Shown in pieces: positions 54,107 through 62,097 of a DNA stretch of 64,000 nucleotides. The stretch lies in the NCBI GenBank assembly GCA_029552245.1, contig JAKPDW010000005.1:145456-209455 (forward strand), given 5' to 3'. The translations under genes and the position numbers were made by a program. How positions within the stretch are numbered: the first letter of the stretch is position 1; every line of letters begins with the position of its first letter. Source of the stretch: Deltaproteobacteria bacterium. GTDB lineage: Bacteria; Desulfobacterota; Desulfomonilia; UBA1062. A model generated the notes under the pieces. The model worked only from the letters and a program-made list of their open reading frames with translations. It made no database searches and was not told the DNA's origin.

Positions 54107-55387
54107 CTATTCCTCCTGCAGTTCCAGGAAGAGCTGTTCCACGATGTCCCGCATGGCGCCCGCCGTGGGGCTCTTGGCATAGCGGTGGACGAAGGCGTAC
54201 CCGTCGTCTCCGGCCTCGGCCACCTGGGGGTCCATGGGAATGGCGCCGAGGAAAGGGACGCCCATGTCCTCGGCGATGCCCCTGCCGCCCCCACTTTTGA
54301 GCACCGGCGTGTGCTTCCCGCAGTGCGGACAGACGAACCCGCTCATGTTCTCCACCACCCCGAGCACGGGCACCTTGAGCTGCCGGCAGAAGGAGACGGA
54401 CTTGCGTACGTCCACGGCCGCCACCTTCTGGGGCGTGGTCACCACCACCGCGCCGTCCACGGAGCCCAGGAGCTGGCAGACCGACAGGGGTTCGTCGCCG
54501 GTGCCCGGCGGCGAATCCACGATGAGGTAGTCCAGGTCGCCCCAGGCCACGTCCTTGAGGAACTGCTTGAGGGCCCCCATCTTCATGGGTCCGCGCCAGA
54601 TCACGGCATCGTCGCGGTGGCGGAGGAAGAAGCCCAGCGACATGACCTTGAGCCCGCCGAGGTCCACGGGAAGGAGCTCCCCGGGCTCGCCTTCCACCCG
54701 TTCCCCTTCCAGGCCGAGCATGGTGGGGATGCTCGGGCCGTGGATGTCGGCATCCAGCAGCCCCACGCTCCAGCCGTCCATCATGAGGGCCACGGCCAGG
54801 TTCACGGCCACGGTGCTCTTGCCGACCCCGCCCTTGCCCGAGAGCACCAGGATCTTGTGTTTGATGCGGCAGAGCCTCTGCTCGAGCTTCCGGCGATCCG
54901 CGAAGTCGGCATCGCTCTCGTCGCTCTTGCGCTTCTTCGCCGAGCAGGTCTCGTCCGGGCAGGTCTCACAGCTTTGGCCTGCCTTGTGCATCCTGTGCGC
55001 TGCACGGTCAGTGCGGCCCTTGCCGTACGCATCCAGGGCCGCCTTGAGGGTATTCGCCGCCAGCAGGGCGCAGTGCTCCACCTCGGCGGGCAGGCCTCCC
55101 AGGGCCTTCAGGATCTCCTGCTGCCCGATCTGCGCTGCCTCGCGCACGTCCTTGCCCGAGGCCAGGGAGGTGGCCATGCTCCCGCAGGCCCGGGAAGGCC
55201 CGCACCCCGTGGTGGTGAAGGAGGCCCGTTCCACGATCCCGTCTTGAACGAGAAGCCAGATCTCCATGGTATCCCCGCAGGGGCCGGTGACGCGCCCGTA
55301 GGCGTTGAACCTGGGCGGCGGCCCCTCGTTCAGTGGCCTGGACGCGTGCTCGCGCGCCACGGGCGAAAGGTCCAGTTCTTCGTGCAT
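54107..55387 (-). CDS. IscU-like / Mrp (NBP35) Fe-S carrier ATPase fusion
   Basis: 426 aa. Residues about 20-125 resemble the IscU/NifU-N scaffold, with cysteines 37, 62 and 106 at the cluster positions (GPCGDTMEI, TTTGCGPSRACGS, EHCALLA). A Cys-rich linker follows (CETCPDETC, 140-148), then an Mrp/ApbC P-loop ATPase: KGGVGKS (185-191), DADIHGPSIP, DSPPGTGDE, and the CPHC pair for a bridging cluster. It probably builds and transfers Fe-S or mixed-metal clusters. It lies 7 bases after the second MinD ATPase gene. Confidence 0.9.
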   Translation of the reverse strand: MHEELDLSPVAREHASRPLNEGPPPRFNAYGRVTGPCGDTMEIWLLVQDGIVERASFTTTGCGPSRACGSMATSLASGKDVREAAQIGQQEILKALGGLPAEVEHCALLAANTLKAALDAYGKGRTDRAAHRMHKAGQSCETCPDETCSAKKRKSDESDADFADRRKLEQRLCRIKHKILVLSGKGGVGKSTVAVNLAVALMMDGWSVGLLDADIHGPSIPTMLGLEGERVEGEPGELLPVDLGGLKVMSLGFFLRHRDDAVIWRGPMKMGALKQFLKDVAWGDLDYLIVDSPPGTGDEPLSVCQLLGSVDGAVVVTTPQKVAAVDVRKSVSFCRQLKVPVLGVVENMSGFVCPHCGKHTPVLKSGGGRGIAEDMGVPFLGAIPMDPQVAEAGDDGYAFVHRYAKSPTAGAMRDIVEQLFLELQEE

Positions 55388-55394
55388 CTCCCTG

Positions 55395-56309
55395 TCATCC
55401 TCCCGAATGGGTTATGCGCTCCCAGAGTTCCCTGATGTCGAGTGCCGCCGGGCACTCGGTCTCCACCACAGTCCGTGCCGCCACCTGGGCGGAGGTGACG
55501 CCCGCGTCGTAGCGTATGCGGCCCGCGACCTGCGCACCCGCAGTGCGTGCCATGTCCTCGATGCGCCGGGTCATCTCGGGGTTGATGTCCCACTTGTTCA
55601 CGCACACACCCGCCGGGACACCGAAGTGCCTGGCCAGGGCGAGGACCCTCTCCAGGTCGTGCTCCCCCGATACCGTGGGCTCGGTGACGACGAGCACCTG
55701 CGAAGCGCCCCCCAAGGACGCGATGACCGGGCAGCCGATGCCCGGCGGCCCGTCCACGATGATCAGGGAACGCCCCTCTTCCCCGGCGATGCGGCGGGCC
55801 TCCCTGCGAACCAGGGAGACCAGCTTGCCCGAGTTCTCGGCCGCGATGCCGAGGCGTGCGTGCACCATGGGCCCGCTCCGACTCCGCGAGATCATCCACT
55901 CCCCGCAGGAGCGCTCCGGGAAGTCGATGGCTCGCTCCGGGCAGAAGCGCACGCACACCCCGCAACCCTCGCAGGACACCGGGTCCACGGAACAGACCTT
56001 CCTGCCCGCATCATCCCGCCGGGCGGCGATCGCCGCGTACCGGCACAGGTCGATGCAGGCGCCGCACCCGGTGCAGTCCTGCTGGCGGATCACCGCCTCG
56101 TGCCCGCTCACGAACTCGTGCCGCTCGAGCACCTGCGGGTCGAGGAGCAGGTGCAGGTCGGAGGCGTCCACGTCGCAATCCGCTATGACCGCGTTTTGCG
56201 CCAGCACGGCCAGTGATGCGGCCAGGCTGGTCTTGCCCGTGCCGCCCTTGCCGCTTACTACCACCAGCTCACGGATGTCTTGGGTGTCCCTCTCCACGGC
56301 GGGGCTCAC
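55395..56309 (-). CDS. MinD-superfamily ATPase with inserted ferredoxin domain (copy 2)
   Basis: 304 aa. Deviant Walker A KGGTGKT (21-27), then an inserted two-cluster ferredoxin: CTGCGACIDLC (79-89) and CEGCGVCVRFC (113-123), followed by the remaining ATPase part with VDGPPGIGCPV and VNKWDINPEM. This matches the COG1149 family, found in pairs beside Desulfovibrio orp genes. The GTG at 56309 overlaps the fmdB stop (GTGA); GTG at 56297, preceded by GAGGAG, is an alternative. Confidence 0.9.
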   Translation of the reverse strand: MSPAVERDTQDIRELVVVSGKGGTGKTSLAASLAVLAQNAVIADCDVDASDLHLLLDPQVLERHEFVSGHEAVIRQQDCTGCGACIDLCRYAAIAARRDDAGRKVCSVDPVSCEGCGVCVRFCPERAIDFPERSCGEWMISRSRSGPMVHARLGIAAENSGKLVSLVRREARRIAGEEGRSLIIVDGPPGIGCPVIASLGGASQVLVVTEPTVSGEHDLERVLALARHFGVPAGVCVNKWDINPEMTRRIEDMARTAGAQVAGRIRYDAGVTSAQVAARTVVETECPAALDIRELWERITHSGG

Positions 56310-56554
56310 TCCTCGCACCGGGGAGCGCCGCAACGCTGGTCCCTGCCGCAGCAGGTCCTGCCCGTGGTCTCCAGGGAGCAGGGGCCTTTTTGCCCGTGGC
56401 TGCCTGTCTTGTTGATGAAGCCGGTGCCGCCTGTCACCAGGCGGCGCACCCGGCCGCCGCATTCAGGACACGTCACCAGCGGCGCGTCGCTCATGGACTG
56501 CTCGCGCTCGAAGCGCACGCGGCAGTCGTTGCACTCATACTCGTAGGTCGGCAT
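56306..56554 (-). CDS. FmdB-type zinc-ribbon protein
   Basis: 82 aa. MPTYEYECNDCRVRFEREQS and VTCPECGG give the paired CxxC zinc ribbon of the FmdB/CxxC_CXXC_SSSS family. The tail is cysteine-rich and unlike the core (TCCGRDQRCGAPRCEE), possibly an additional metal site. It overlaps both flanking MinD genes (20 bases with the upstream one, 4 with the downstream one), so all three are coupled. Confidence 0.85.
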   Translation of the reverse strand: MPTYEYECNDCRVRFEREQSMSDAPLVTCPECGGRVRRLVTGGTGFINKTGSHGQKGPCSLETTGRTCCGRDQRCGAPRCEE

Positions 56555-57407
56555 GGTCCTCTCTCCTTGTCCTGGTTCTCAAACCCTGCACGGTGTGCAC
56601 GAGCCCTTCAAAGAGCCCCCGGTACCCGTCCAGCGCATCCACCATGAGCTCCCCCCGGGAATAGGCCTCTGCGATGCGGCGGTCGTCCGGGATCTCCATG
56701 AGGATGGGCACGCCCTCGTCCCTGCAGAAGACGTGGACCCGGTCGTCGCCGGCACCCACCCGGTTCACCACCACCCCGAAGGGGAGGCCGAGAGCGCGCA
56801 CCATGTCGACAGCCAGCCTCAGGTCGTTGAGCCCGAAGGGCGTGGGCTCGGTGACCAGGATGACCAGGTCCGTGTCCTTGACCGTGGCGATGACCGGGCA
56901 CGAGGTGCCCGGGGGTGCGTCCAGGATGGCCGTCTTCCCGGGATCGAGGCGGGCCTTCACGGCCCGGATCACGGGCGGCGCCATGGCCACGCCCACGTCT
57001 ATCCTGCCCTGCACCAGGCAGATGTGCCCGGCCTGGATGACCTCGATCCCGCCGATGCGGCGGTCCTTCTCGGTGATGGCCCTGGTGGGACAGACCAGGG
57101 TGCAGCCGCCGCACCCATGGCACAGCTCCTCGAACACCAGTGCATCGTCTCTGAGCGCGGCAATGGCATTGAACTCACAGATGTCGCTGCAGGCCCCGCA
57201 GCCGGTGCAGAGCGCCGCATCCACCTGGGGAACGCGCATGGAGACCACGTCTCGGGCCATGAGCTCGCCCTTGATGAACAGGTGGCAGTTGGGCTCCTCC
57301 ACGTCGCAGTCGATGAGCTGCACCGGCGAGGGCCAGACCCGTGCCAGGTTCGCGGACACCGTGGTCTTGCCCGTGCCGCCCTTGCCGGATGCGACGGAGA
57401 TGATCAC
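56535..57407 (-). CDS. MinD-superfamily ATPase with inserted ferredoxin domain (copy 1)
   Basis: 290 aa. MIISVASGKGGTGKTT gives the deviant Walker A at 9-15; ferredoxin insert with CTGCGACSDIC (67-77) and CHGCGGCTLVC (96-106); DAPPGTSCPV later. GTG start with GGAGG seven bases upstream, overlapping the trmO stop (GTGA). Diverged from copy 2, so the pair may form a heterodimer as proposed for the two MinD-type proteins of the Desulfovibrio ORP complex. Confidence 0.92.
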   Translation of the reverse strand: MIISVASGKGGTGKTTVSANLARVWPSPVQLIDCDVEEPNCHLFIKGELMARDVVSMRVPQVDAALCTGCGACSDICEFNAIAALRDDALVFEELCHGCGGCTLVCPTRAITEKDRRIGGIEVIQAGHICLVQGRIDVGVAMAPPVIRAVKARLDPGKTAILDAPPGTSCPVIATVKDTDLVILVTEPTPFGLNDLRLAVDMVRALGLPFGVVVNRVGAGDDRVHVFCRDEGVPILMEIPDDRRIAEAYSRGELMVDALDGYRGLFEGLVHTVQGLRTRTRREDHADLRV

Positions 57408-57934
57408 GGCGCCGCCTCCGGGTCGTTCTTCGGGTCGTATCCCCGCCTCCCCTTGCGCCGTGCCGTGGGTTCGTCCACCTCGTGCTGCCACCCGTCCCTC
57501 GTCTTCTCGATGCGGTCGAACCTGCCCACGTAAGGCTTTATGTCGATGAGCGGCGTGTTGTCGAGGATGTCCACCCCGTCGAGGTGCAGGGTGCGGCCTT
57601 GTCTGCGCACGAGCTCCACGATGCTCAGGCCGATAGGGTTGGGCCTGCACGGCGCCCGGGTGGAGAAGACCCCGTGATCGGCGTCCTGGAGAAAGGGCCG
57701 CACCGTGAGGCGTACCGAGTCCGCCCGGTGGAAGTGGTAGATCAGGATGAGGTGGGAGAAGCCCTCCAGGTCCTTCAGCCCCTCTTCGTACTCGGGCAGC
57801 ACCTCGGCCCTGCCGAGGCAGCCCTTCGCATAAACGCCCTGGATGGGCGTCTTTTCCGGGTCCGTATGTGTGCTCCGGATGACGCCGATGGGCGTATAGG
57901 TGATGTGCCCCGTGCGGACAGACGCCTTCCTCAT
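57404..57934 (-). CDS. trmO: tRNA (adenine(37)-N6)-methyltransferase TrmO (TsaA/YaeB family)
   Basis: 176 aa. The beta-barrel family signature is clear: TPIGVIRSTHTDPEKTPIQG, STRAPCRPNPIGLSIVEL and DNTPLIDIKPYV. TrmO methylates t6A37 in threonine tRNA using S-adenosylmethionine. Its place inside a metal-cofactor operon is unexpected; in archaea and some anaerobes the same family occurs as a general methyltransferase, so a role on the operon's own product is possible. It overlaps the preceding NifX gene by 4 bases. Confidence 0.88.
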   Translation of the reverse strand: MRKASVRTGHITYTPIGVIRSTHTDPEKTPIQGVYAKGCLGRAEVLPEYEEGLKDLEGFSHLILIYHFHRADSVRLTVRPFLQDADHGVFSTRAPCRPNPIGLSIVELVRRQGRTLHLDGVDILDNTPLIDIKPYVGRFDRIEKTRDGWQHEVDEPTARRKGRRGYDPKNDPEAAP

Positions 57935-58293
57935 ACCCAGTGACCCTCCACGTCCGCCGAGGTGGCCCTGGTGAGGCCGCCCGAGCGGAAGAGCTCCAGG
58001 GCCTGGGCCACGGTGGCCGCATCCGTGGTGTACACGGCGATCCCTGCGGCGGTGAGCACCTTGAATGCCTTCGGCCCGCAGTGCCCGGTCACCAGGTGCG
58101 TCGCCCCGGTCCGGGCCACGTTCTGGGCCGCCTGGATCCCCGCGCCCTGGGGGGCGTTCAGGTTCTGGGTGTTGTCCACGACCTCGAAGGTCCCGGTATC
58201 GAGATCATAGACGAGAATCCTGGGCGCCCTGCCGAACCTGGCATCCAGGGGCGCGTCCAGGCTGTGGCCCGAGGTGGTGAACGCGATCTTCAT
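57931..58293 (-). CDS. NifX/ORP-like cofactor-binding protein
   Basis: 120 aa. MKIAFTTSGHSLDAPLDARFGRAPRILVYDLDT and THLVTGHCGPKAFKVLTAAGIAVYT follow the NifX-type fold closely; the N-terminal half resembles the Desulfovibrio orange protein. The single Cys in GHCGP may contact metal. Upstream partner of trmO (ATGA overlap) and 41 bases downstream of the CGGC gene. Confidence 0.87.
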   Translation of the reverse strand: MKIAFTTSGHSLDAPLDARFGRAPRILVYDLDTGTFEVVDNTQNLNAPQGAGIQAAQNVARTGATHLVTGHCGPKAFKVLTAAGIAVYTTDAATVAQALELFRSGGLTRATSADVEGHWV

Positions 58294-58334
58294 GGTTCTT
58301 CTCCTTTCCCCTTTCCTTCCTGGGCGGCCGATGC

Positions 58335-58778
58335 TCAGTCATAGGCCGTCATGACATCCGGGGGTTCATCCATGAGGGCGCCGGCGAGCTCCTTCATGTC
58401 CTCGCGCTCCCAGAAGCCGAGCCGCTCATGGGCCCTGAGGTACTTCATAGGGATGGGGTGGGTTCCCACCACCACCTTCAGGCCGTAGTGGTTCTCGATG
58501 AATTCCTTGTGGTCCTTGGTGTACGGGCACGGCGGGTACCCCACGACGAACCCGGTCGCCAAGTGGATGACCTCGGCGCCGTTTTCCTTCATCTCCGCAG
58601 GGACATATTCCACGTTGCCCCCCGGGCAGCCGCCGCAGCTGGAAAACCCCACAACCTCGACGGGCTCGCCTGGAGGGTAGCACGCAAAGCCGCCGCAGCG
58701 CTCCTTAAGCGCCCTGAAACACTTGCCGCCCCCGCACGAACGGTAGCGGTCACAGATGATGATGCCGATTTTCTTCAT
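58335..58778 (-). CDS. CGGC domain protein
   Basis: 147 aa. MKKIGIIICDRYRSCGGGKCFRAL, CGGFACYP, GFSSCGGCPGGN and the later PPCPYTK are hallmarks of the CGGC domain family, a putative metal-binding group of unknown function common in anaerobes. Eight cysteines are visible. It lies within the NifX/MinD operon. Confidence 0.87.
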   Translation of the reverse strand: MKKIGIIICDRYRSCGGGKCFRALKERCGGFACYPPGEPVEVVGFSSCGGCPGGNVEYVPAEMKENGAEVIHLATGFVVGYPPCPYTKDHKEFIENHYGLKVVVGTHPIPMKYLRAHERLGFWEREDMKELAGALMDEPPDVMTAYD

Positions 58779-58803
58779 GCACTACCCCCGGGGACCCTCG
58801 GGC

Positions 58804-59115
58804 TCATCCCTCTTTCCCCCTCTTCCCATTCTTACCTGCCTGTTCGATCAGACCCCCGTGCCCGGGTCCGGCTTCCGGCCCCACCACGACGGCCGTGACG
58901 CGCCGCGGTTTACTGAGCCTTTCCAGCATGCGCCGCGCAAAGGCCCTGATGCGGCTCTGCGGCTGCCTCAGGTCGTGTATGGCCATGCCTGCGAGCCAGG
59001 CGACGATAGGCCCGAGGACCCCCGCCCGCCGGAAGAGGCGGCCCGGCGGCATGGGAACCCCGGGCAGGTTCCTGCCAAGGGTCCTTGTGAAGGCACGTTT
59101 CCCCCACCTGAACAT
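58804..59115 (-). CDS. Small basic hypothetical protein of the orp-like operon
   Basis: 103 aa. MFRWGKRAFTRTLGRNLPG is followed by a hydrophobic stretch (AGVLGPIVAWLAGMAI) that may be a membrane helix, then a basic region (SRIRAFARRMLERLSKPRR). GGGAGGA seven bases before the ATG supports this start. Not assigned to a family; similar short Arg/Gly-rich proteins are often found beside NifX genes in deltaproteobacteria. Confidence 0.55.
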   Translation of the reverse strand: MFRWGKRAFTRTLGRNLPGVPMPPGRLFRRAGVLGPIVAWLAGMAIHDLRQPQSRIRAFARRMLERLSKPRRVTAVVVGPEAGPGHGGLIEQAGKNGKRGKEG

Positions 59116-59138
59116 CCACCGTCCTCCCTGGCGAGTAT

Positions 59139-59699
59139 TCACGTCCTGGTCCTCCTCTGTTCCTTTCCGGGGTCGCCCCTGACCAGCGCACTCCCGCACA
59201 CGGGGCAGCGCTTCTGCGAACAGGGGACGCCCCGTTCGTGCGGTTCGCTGTGGGAGCACTGCGGGCAGACGCAGGTCCCGCAGGAGTCCCGTTCCCCTGC
59301 CTCCCACCTGTCGCACCGGCCCTGCCGCGCCCCCATGCCCCTGAGGGGGTTTCGCCTCCCCTGGGCACAGCACCCGGGCATGGCATAGTCATGGTCATGG
59401 ATCCTGCCTTGGAGCCATGCCTGGATCACCTCTTGCAGGTCCCCGGCCACGAACGGGATCACCTCTATGCCGCAGGAGGAGACCAGCCCCTGCGTGGAGC
59501 GCGATATGGCACCGCAGACAAGCGTCTCGACCCCGAGCTCCATCAGGCGCCTGACCTTGGCGCATACGTCTTCGGCGGGCACGTTCTCCTGGGACTGGTG
59601 CACGATGCGGCCCGCGTCGCTCTCCACGATGAAGAGCTGCCTTGCCACGTCGAAGACCGGGGCGATCCGGTTGTTAAAGGAGCTGAATGCGGCTCTCAT
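59139..59699 (-). CDS. NifX-type domain protein with C-terminal zinc ribbon
   Basis: 186 aa. N-terminal NifX fold (MRAAFSSFNNRIAPVFDVARQLFIVE; GVETLVCGAISRSTQGLVSSCGIEVIPFVAG) and a cysteine-rich C-terminal third (CGTCVCPQCSHSEPHERGVPCSQKRCPVCGS) that looks like one or two zinc ribbons. It is the first gene of the operon, 20 bases after the predicted transcription start of a sigma54 promoter. Possibly a metal-cofactor carrier or chaperone. Confidence 0.85.
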   Translation of the reverse strand: MRAAFSSFNNRIAPVFDVARQLFIVESDAGRIVHQSQENVPAEDVCAKVRRLMELGVETLVCGAISRSTQGLVSSCGIEVIPFVAGDLQEVIQAWLQGRIHDHDYAMPGCCAQGRRNPLRGMGARQGRCDRWEAGERDSCGTCVCPQCSHSEPHERGVPCSQKRCPVCGSALVRGDPGKEQRRTRT

Positions 59700-59729
59700 G
59701 GGTTCAGGCCTGTCCTTGCAGATGCACAG

Positions 59730-59745
59730 AGCACGGACTATGCCA
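59730..59745 (-). promoter_or_regulatory. Predicted sigma54 promoter of the orp-like operon
   Basis: Minus strand TGGCATAGTCCGTGCT, with TGGCA and TGC at the required 12-base GG-GC offset. Transcription should begin near 59719, just ahead of the ATG at 59699. The region further upstream (59760-59810) is AT-rich and may hold activator or IHF sites. Confidence 0.75.
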
Positions 59746-59861
59746 GGGGGACGCGCTTACCCCCCATGCATTCATTCGCTCGATATTGTTAAATAAATTG
59801 GACCAAGGGAAGGGGGTTCCCAGCGGGAAGAGTCGCGCTTCTGCAACCTTTCATGACCGCT

Positions 59862-61262
59862 TCAGTCGCATCGTCGCTCCCTTTTCACCCGCCTGCCGGC
59901 CCGGCCGTCCGTGCCTGCAGGTGCGATGCCGAGCCTCTTCATCTTCCGGAACAGGGTGCTCTTGTGGATGCCCAGCTCCCGGGCCGCTGCCAGGCGGTTG
60001 TTGGCACAACGTTCCAGCGCCCTGCGGATGGCCTGGGCCTCGAGCATCTGCGCGGCCGATTTCAGGCCGGGTTGAGCGGCGTGCTGCAGGGAGCGGGCGG
60101 TGATCTCCTCGGGCAGGTGGGCCACGCCGATGGAGCCCTTCTCGCAGAGGATGAAGGCGCGCTCGATGACATTGGCCAACTCCCGGATGTTGCCGGGCCA
60201 ATCGTACGCCATGAGCAAGGACAGGGCCTCGGTGGTGAGCCCCTGGACGGACTTGTGCTGCAGGGCGTTGAAGCGGGTGACGAACTGCTCGACCAAGAGC
60301 GGGATGTCTTCCTTGCGCCTGCGCAGCGGCGGCAGCTCCAGGCGCACCACGTTCACCCGGTAGTAGAGGTCCTCGCGGAACGAGCCCTGCTTCACGAGCC
60401 TTGCCAGGTCGGTGTTGGTGGCCACCATGACCCGCACATCGGCGGTCTCCGACCGGGTGGCCCCCAGGGGCTCGTACTTCCTGTCCTGGAGGACCCGCAG
60501 CAGCCGCACCTGCAGGGCCGGGCTCACCTCGCCGATCTCGTCCAGGAAGAGGGTCCCGCCTTTTGCCAGGGCGAACCTGCCTGGCTTGTCCCTGGCGGCG
60601 CCGGTGAAGGCCCCCGCCTTGTAGCCGAAGAGCTCGGACTCCAGGAGCGTGTCGGGAAGGGCGGCGCAGTTCACCGCGATGAAGGGGCCGTCCCGCCTGG
60701 GGCTTAAGGAGTGGATGGTCCTGGCCACGATCTCCTTGCCCGTGCCGGTCTCGCCCAGGATGAGCACGGTGCTGGGGCTTGCCGCTACGGCGGGGATCAC
60801 CTCGAAGACCTTCTGCATGAGGGGGCTCCTGCTCACGAGCTCGCCCACGTGGGCCCGTCCCTCGAGTTCCTGGCGGAGCTCCTCGAGCTCGGTGAGGTCG
60901 CGGAAGGTCTCCGCCCCCCCGATGACGTTCCCCTTCGCGTCCTTCAGCACGGCCGTGGACACGCTGATGGGGATCCGCCGCCCCTGGGCGTCTATGATGA
61001 AACAGGACCTGCCGATGACCGGCCTGCCGGTCTTCAGGGTTCTCTTCAAAGCGCAGTCCACCTCGCACATGCTGGAGCGGAAGACCTCGGAACAGAGCCT
61101 GCCCACCGCTTCATCCCGGGGAATGCCGGTGATCTTCGAGGCCGCACGGTTGAAGGAGGTGACGACCCAGTGCTCATCCACCGTGAACACCCCGTCCGAG
61201 ATGCTCTCCAGGATGGCTTCCGTGGATGTCGCGGGAGAGGGGACCCGTTTCTTGCGTGCCAT
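59862..61262 (-). CDS. PAS-containing sigma54-dependent activator
   Basis: 466 aa. PAS domain (about 12-130), AAA+ with Walker A GETGTGKE (170-177), GAFTGA (217-222), Walker B GGTLFLDEIGE, and a Fis-type helix-turn-helix (RCANNRLAAARELGIHKSTLFRKM). The PAS domain has cysteines at 57, 66, 70 and 87 (CSEVFRSSMCEVDC), suggesting redox or metal sensing. No receiver, so it responds directly. It lies immediately upstream of the operon's sigma54 promoter, as the regulator DVU2106 does in the Desulfovibrio orp locus. ATG 61262 follows GAGGAG. Confidence 0.92.
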   Translation of the reverse strand: MARKKRVPSPATSTEAILESISDGVFTVDEHWVVTSFNRAASKITGIPRDEAVGRLCSEVFRSSMCEVDCALKRTLKTGRPVIGRSCFIIDAQGRRIPISVSTAVLKDAKGNVIGGAETFRDLTELEELRQELEGRAHVGELVSRSPLMQKVFEVIPAVAASPSTVLILGETGTGKEIVARTIHSLSPRRDGPFIAVNCAALPDTLLESELFGYKAGAFTGAARDKPGRFALAKGGTLFLDEIGEVSPALQVRLLRVLQDRKYEPLGATRSETADVRVMVATNTDLARLVKQGSFREDLYYRVNVVRLELPPLRRRKEDIPLLVEQFVTRFNALQHKSVQGLTTEALSLLMAYDWPGNIRELANVIERAFILCEKGSIGVAHLPEEITARSLQHAAQPGLKSAAQMLEAQAIRRALERCANNRLAAARELGIHKSTLFRKMKRLGIAPAGTDGRAGRRVKRERRCD

Positions 61263-61332
61263 GGTTACGCTCCTCGGGGGCTTGCCCCATGTCGGGCGCG
61301 CCCGGCATGGGGCATTACCACATCCTGCCTGT

Positions 61333-62097
61333 TCACGAAAGCCCTTGCGGGTTCTCGCCACCCGCTTCACCATCCGGCGGCCTCTCGCGGGTTGGGGCTT
61401 CCTGTTCCCGAGCGGGATGATCGTTCCGCCCGGCGAGCTCCGCGATCCACAGGGGGTGGCGGTGCTCGGCGTAGTCACGCCGGATCCATCCGGTGAGGAT
61501 GGCACGGATCATGGGACGGTTGGGCTTGATCAGGATGGCCGCCATGTGGGCGACAAAGGCCAGCACGAACAGGACGAAGAAGAGGTTGTGCGCCCAGGTG
61601 GCCCAGAGCACCAGCGTCAGGTCCATGTCAGGGGCGAAGAGGTTCTTCCAGGTCTTGACCAGGCCGCTCGCGATGAGCCCGGCGATGATGAGGGCGATGC
61701 CCGCGTAGGCGAGGCGCTGCTCCGGGAGGTACTTGGCGAAGGGCGGCTCCTCGCCCTTGCCGAAGAAGGACTTAATCACCTCCCACGACTCCCTGAGGTC
61801 GCCCCTCTTCGGCAGGATGGCCCGGTGGCCCATGAGCCCGTGGTAGACCACGTGGAACAGGCTCGCGCCGACGAAGACCACGGAGAACGCGTAGTGCAGC
61901 CAAAGCGAGAAGATGTAGTCGCCCGACCACCTGAGCCCCGGGATCTCGGTGATGAAGTAGCGCCTTGCAATGGGGAGCTCGAAGAGACCGGTGAGGATGA
62001 GTGCGAGCCCGGAGATCGCGATGGCCCAGTGCTCGATGAGCACGACGAGGCCGTGGCGCTTGACCAGGTTCTTCCCTTCAGGGGCCTGCCTACTCAT
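61333..62097 (-). CDS. Cytochrome b subunit (formate dehydrogenase gamma / FdnI-like)
   Basis: 254 aa with four main membrane helices (about 20-40, 65-90, 130-150, 165-190). Histidines in LIEHWAIAISG, WLHYAFSVVFVGASLFHVVYHGL and WATWAHNLFFVLFVLAFVAHM are placed to hold two haems. These proteins pass electrons between a periplasmic Fe-S subunit and the quinone pool. The C-terminal tail is long and polar. Its ATG overlaps the Fe-S gene's stop by 8 bases. No molybdenum catalytic subunit is nearby. Confidence 0.87.
   Translation of the reverse strand: MSRQAPEGKNLVKRHGLVVLIEHWAIAISGLALILTGLFELPIARRYFITEIPGLRWSGDYIFSLWLHYAFSVVFVGASLFHVVYHGLMGHRAILPKRGDLRESWEVIKSFFGKGEEPPFAKYLPEQRLAYAGIALIIAGLIASGLVKTWKNLFAPDMDLTLVLWATWAHNLFFVLFVLAFVAHMAAILIKPNRPMIRAILTGWIRRDYAEHRHPLWIAELAGRNDHPAREQEAPTRERPPDGEAGGENPQGLS

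Noticed and set aside
58675..58700. ACGCAAAGCC string resembling the core of a c-di-GMP-I riboswitch
   Set aside because: It lies inside the CGGC-protein coding sequence, on the opposite strand, with no surrounding riboswitch helices.
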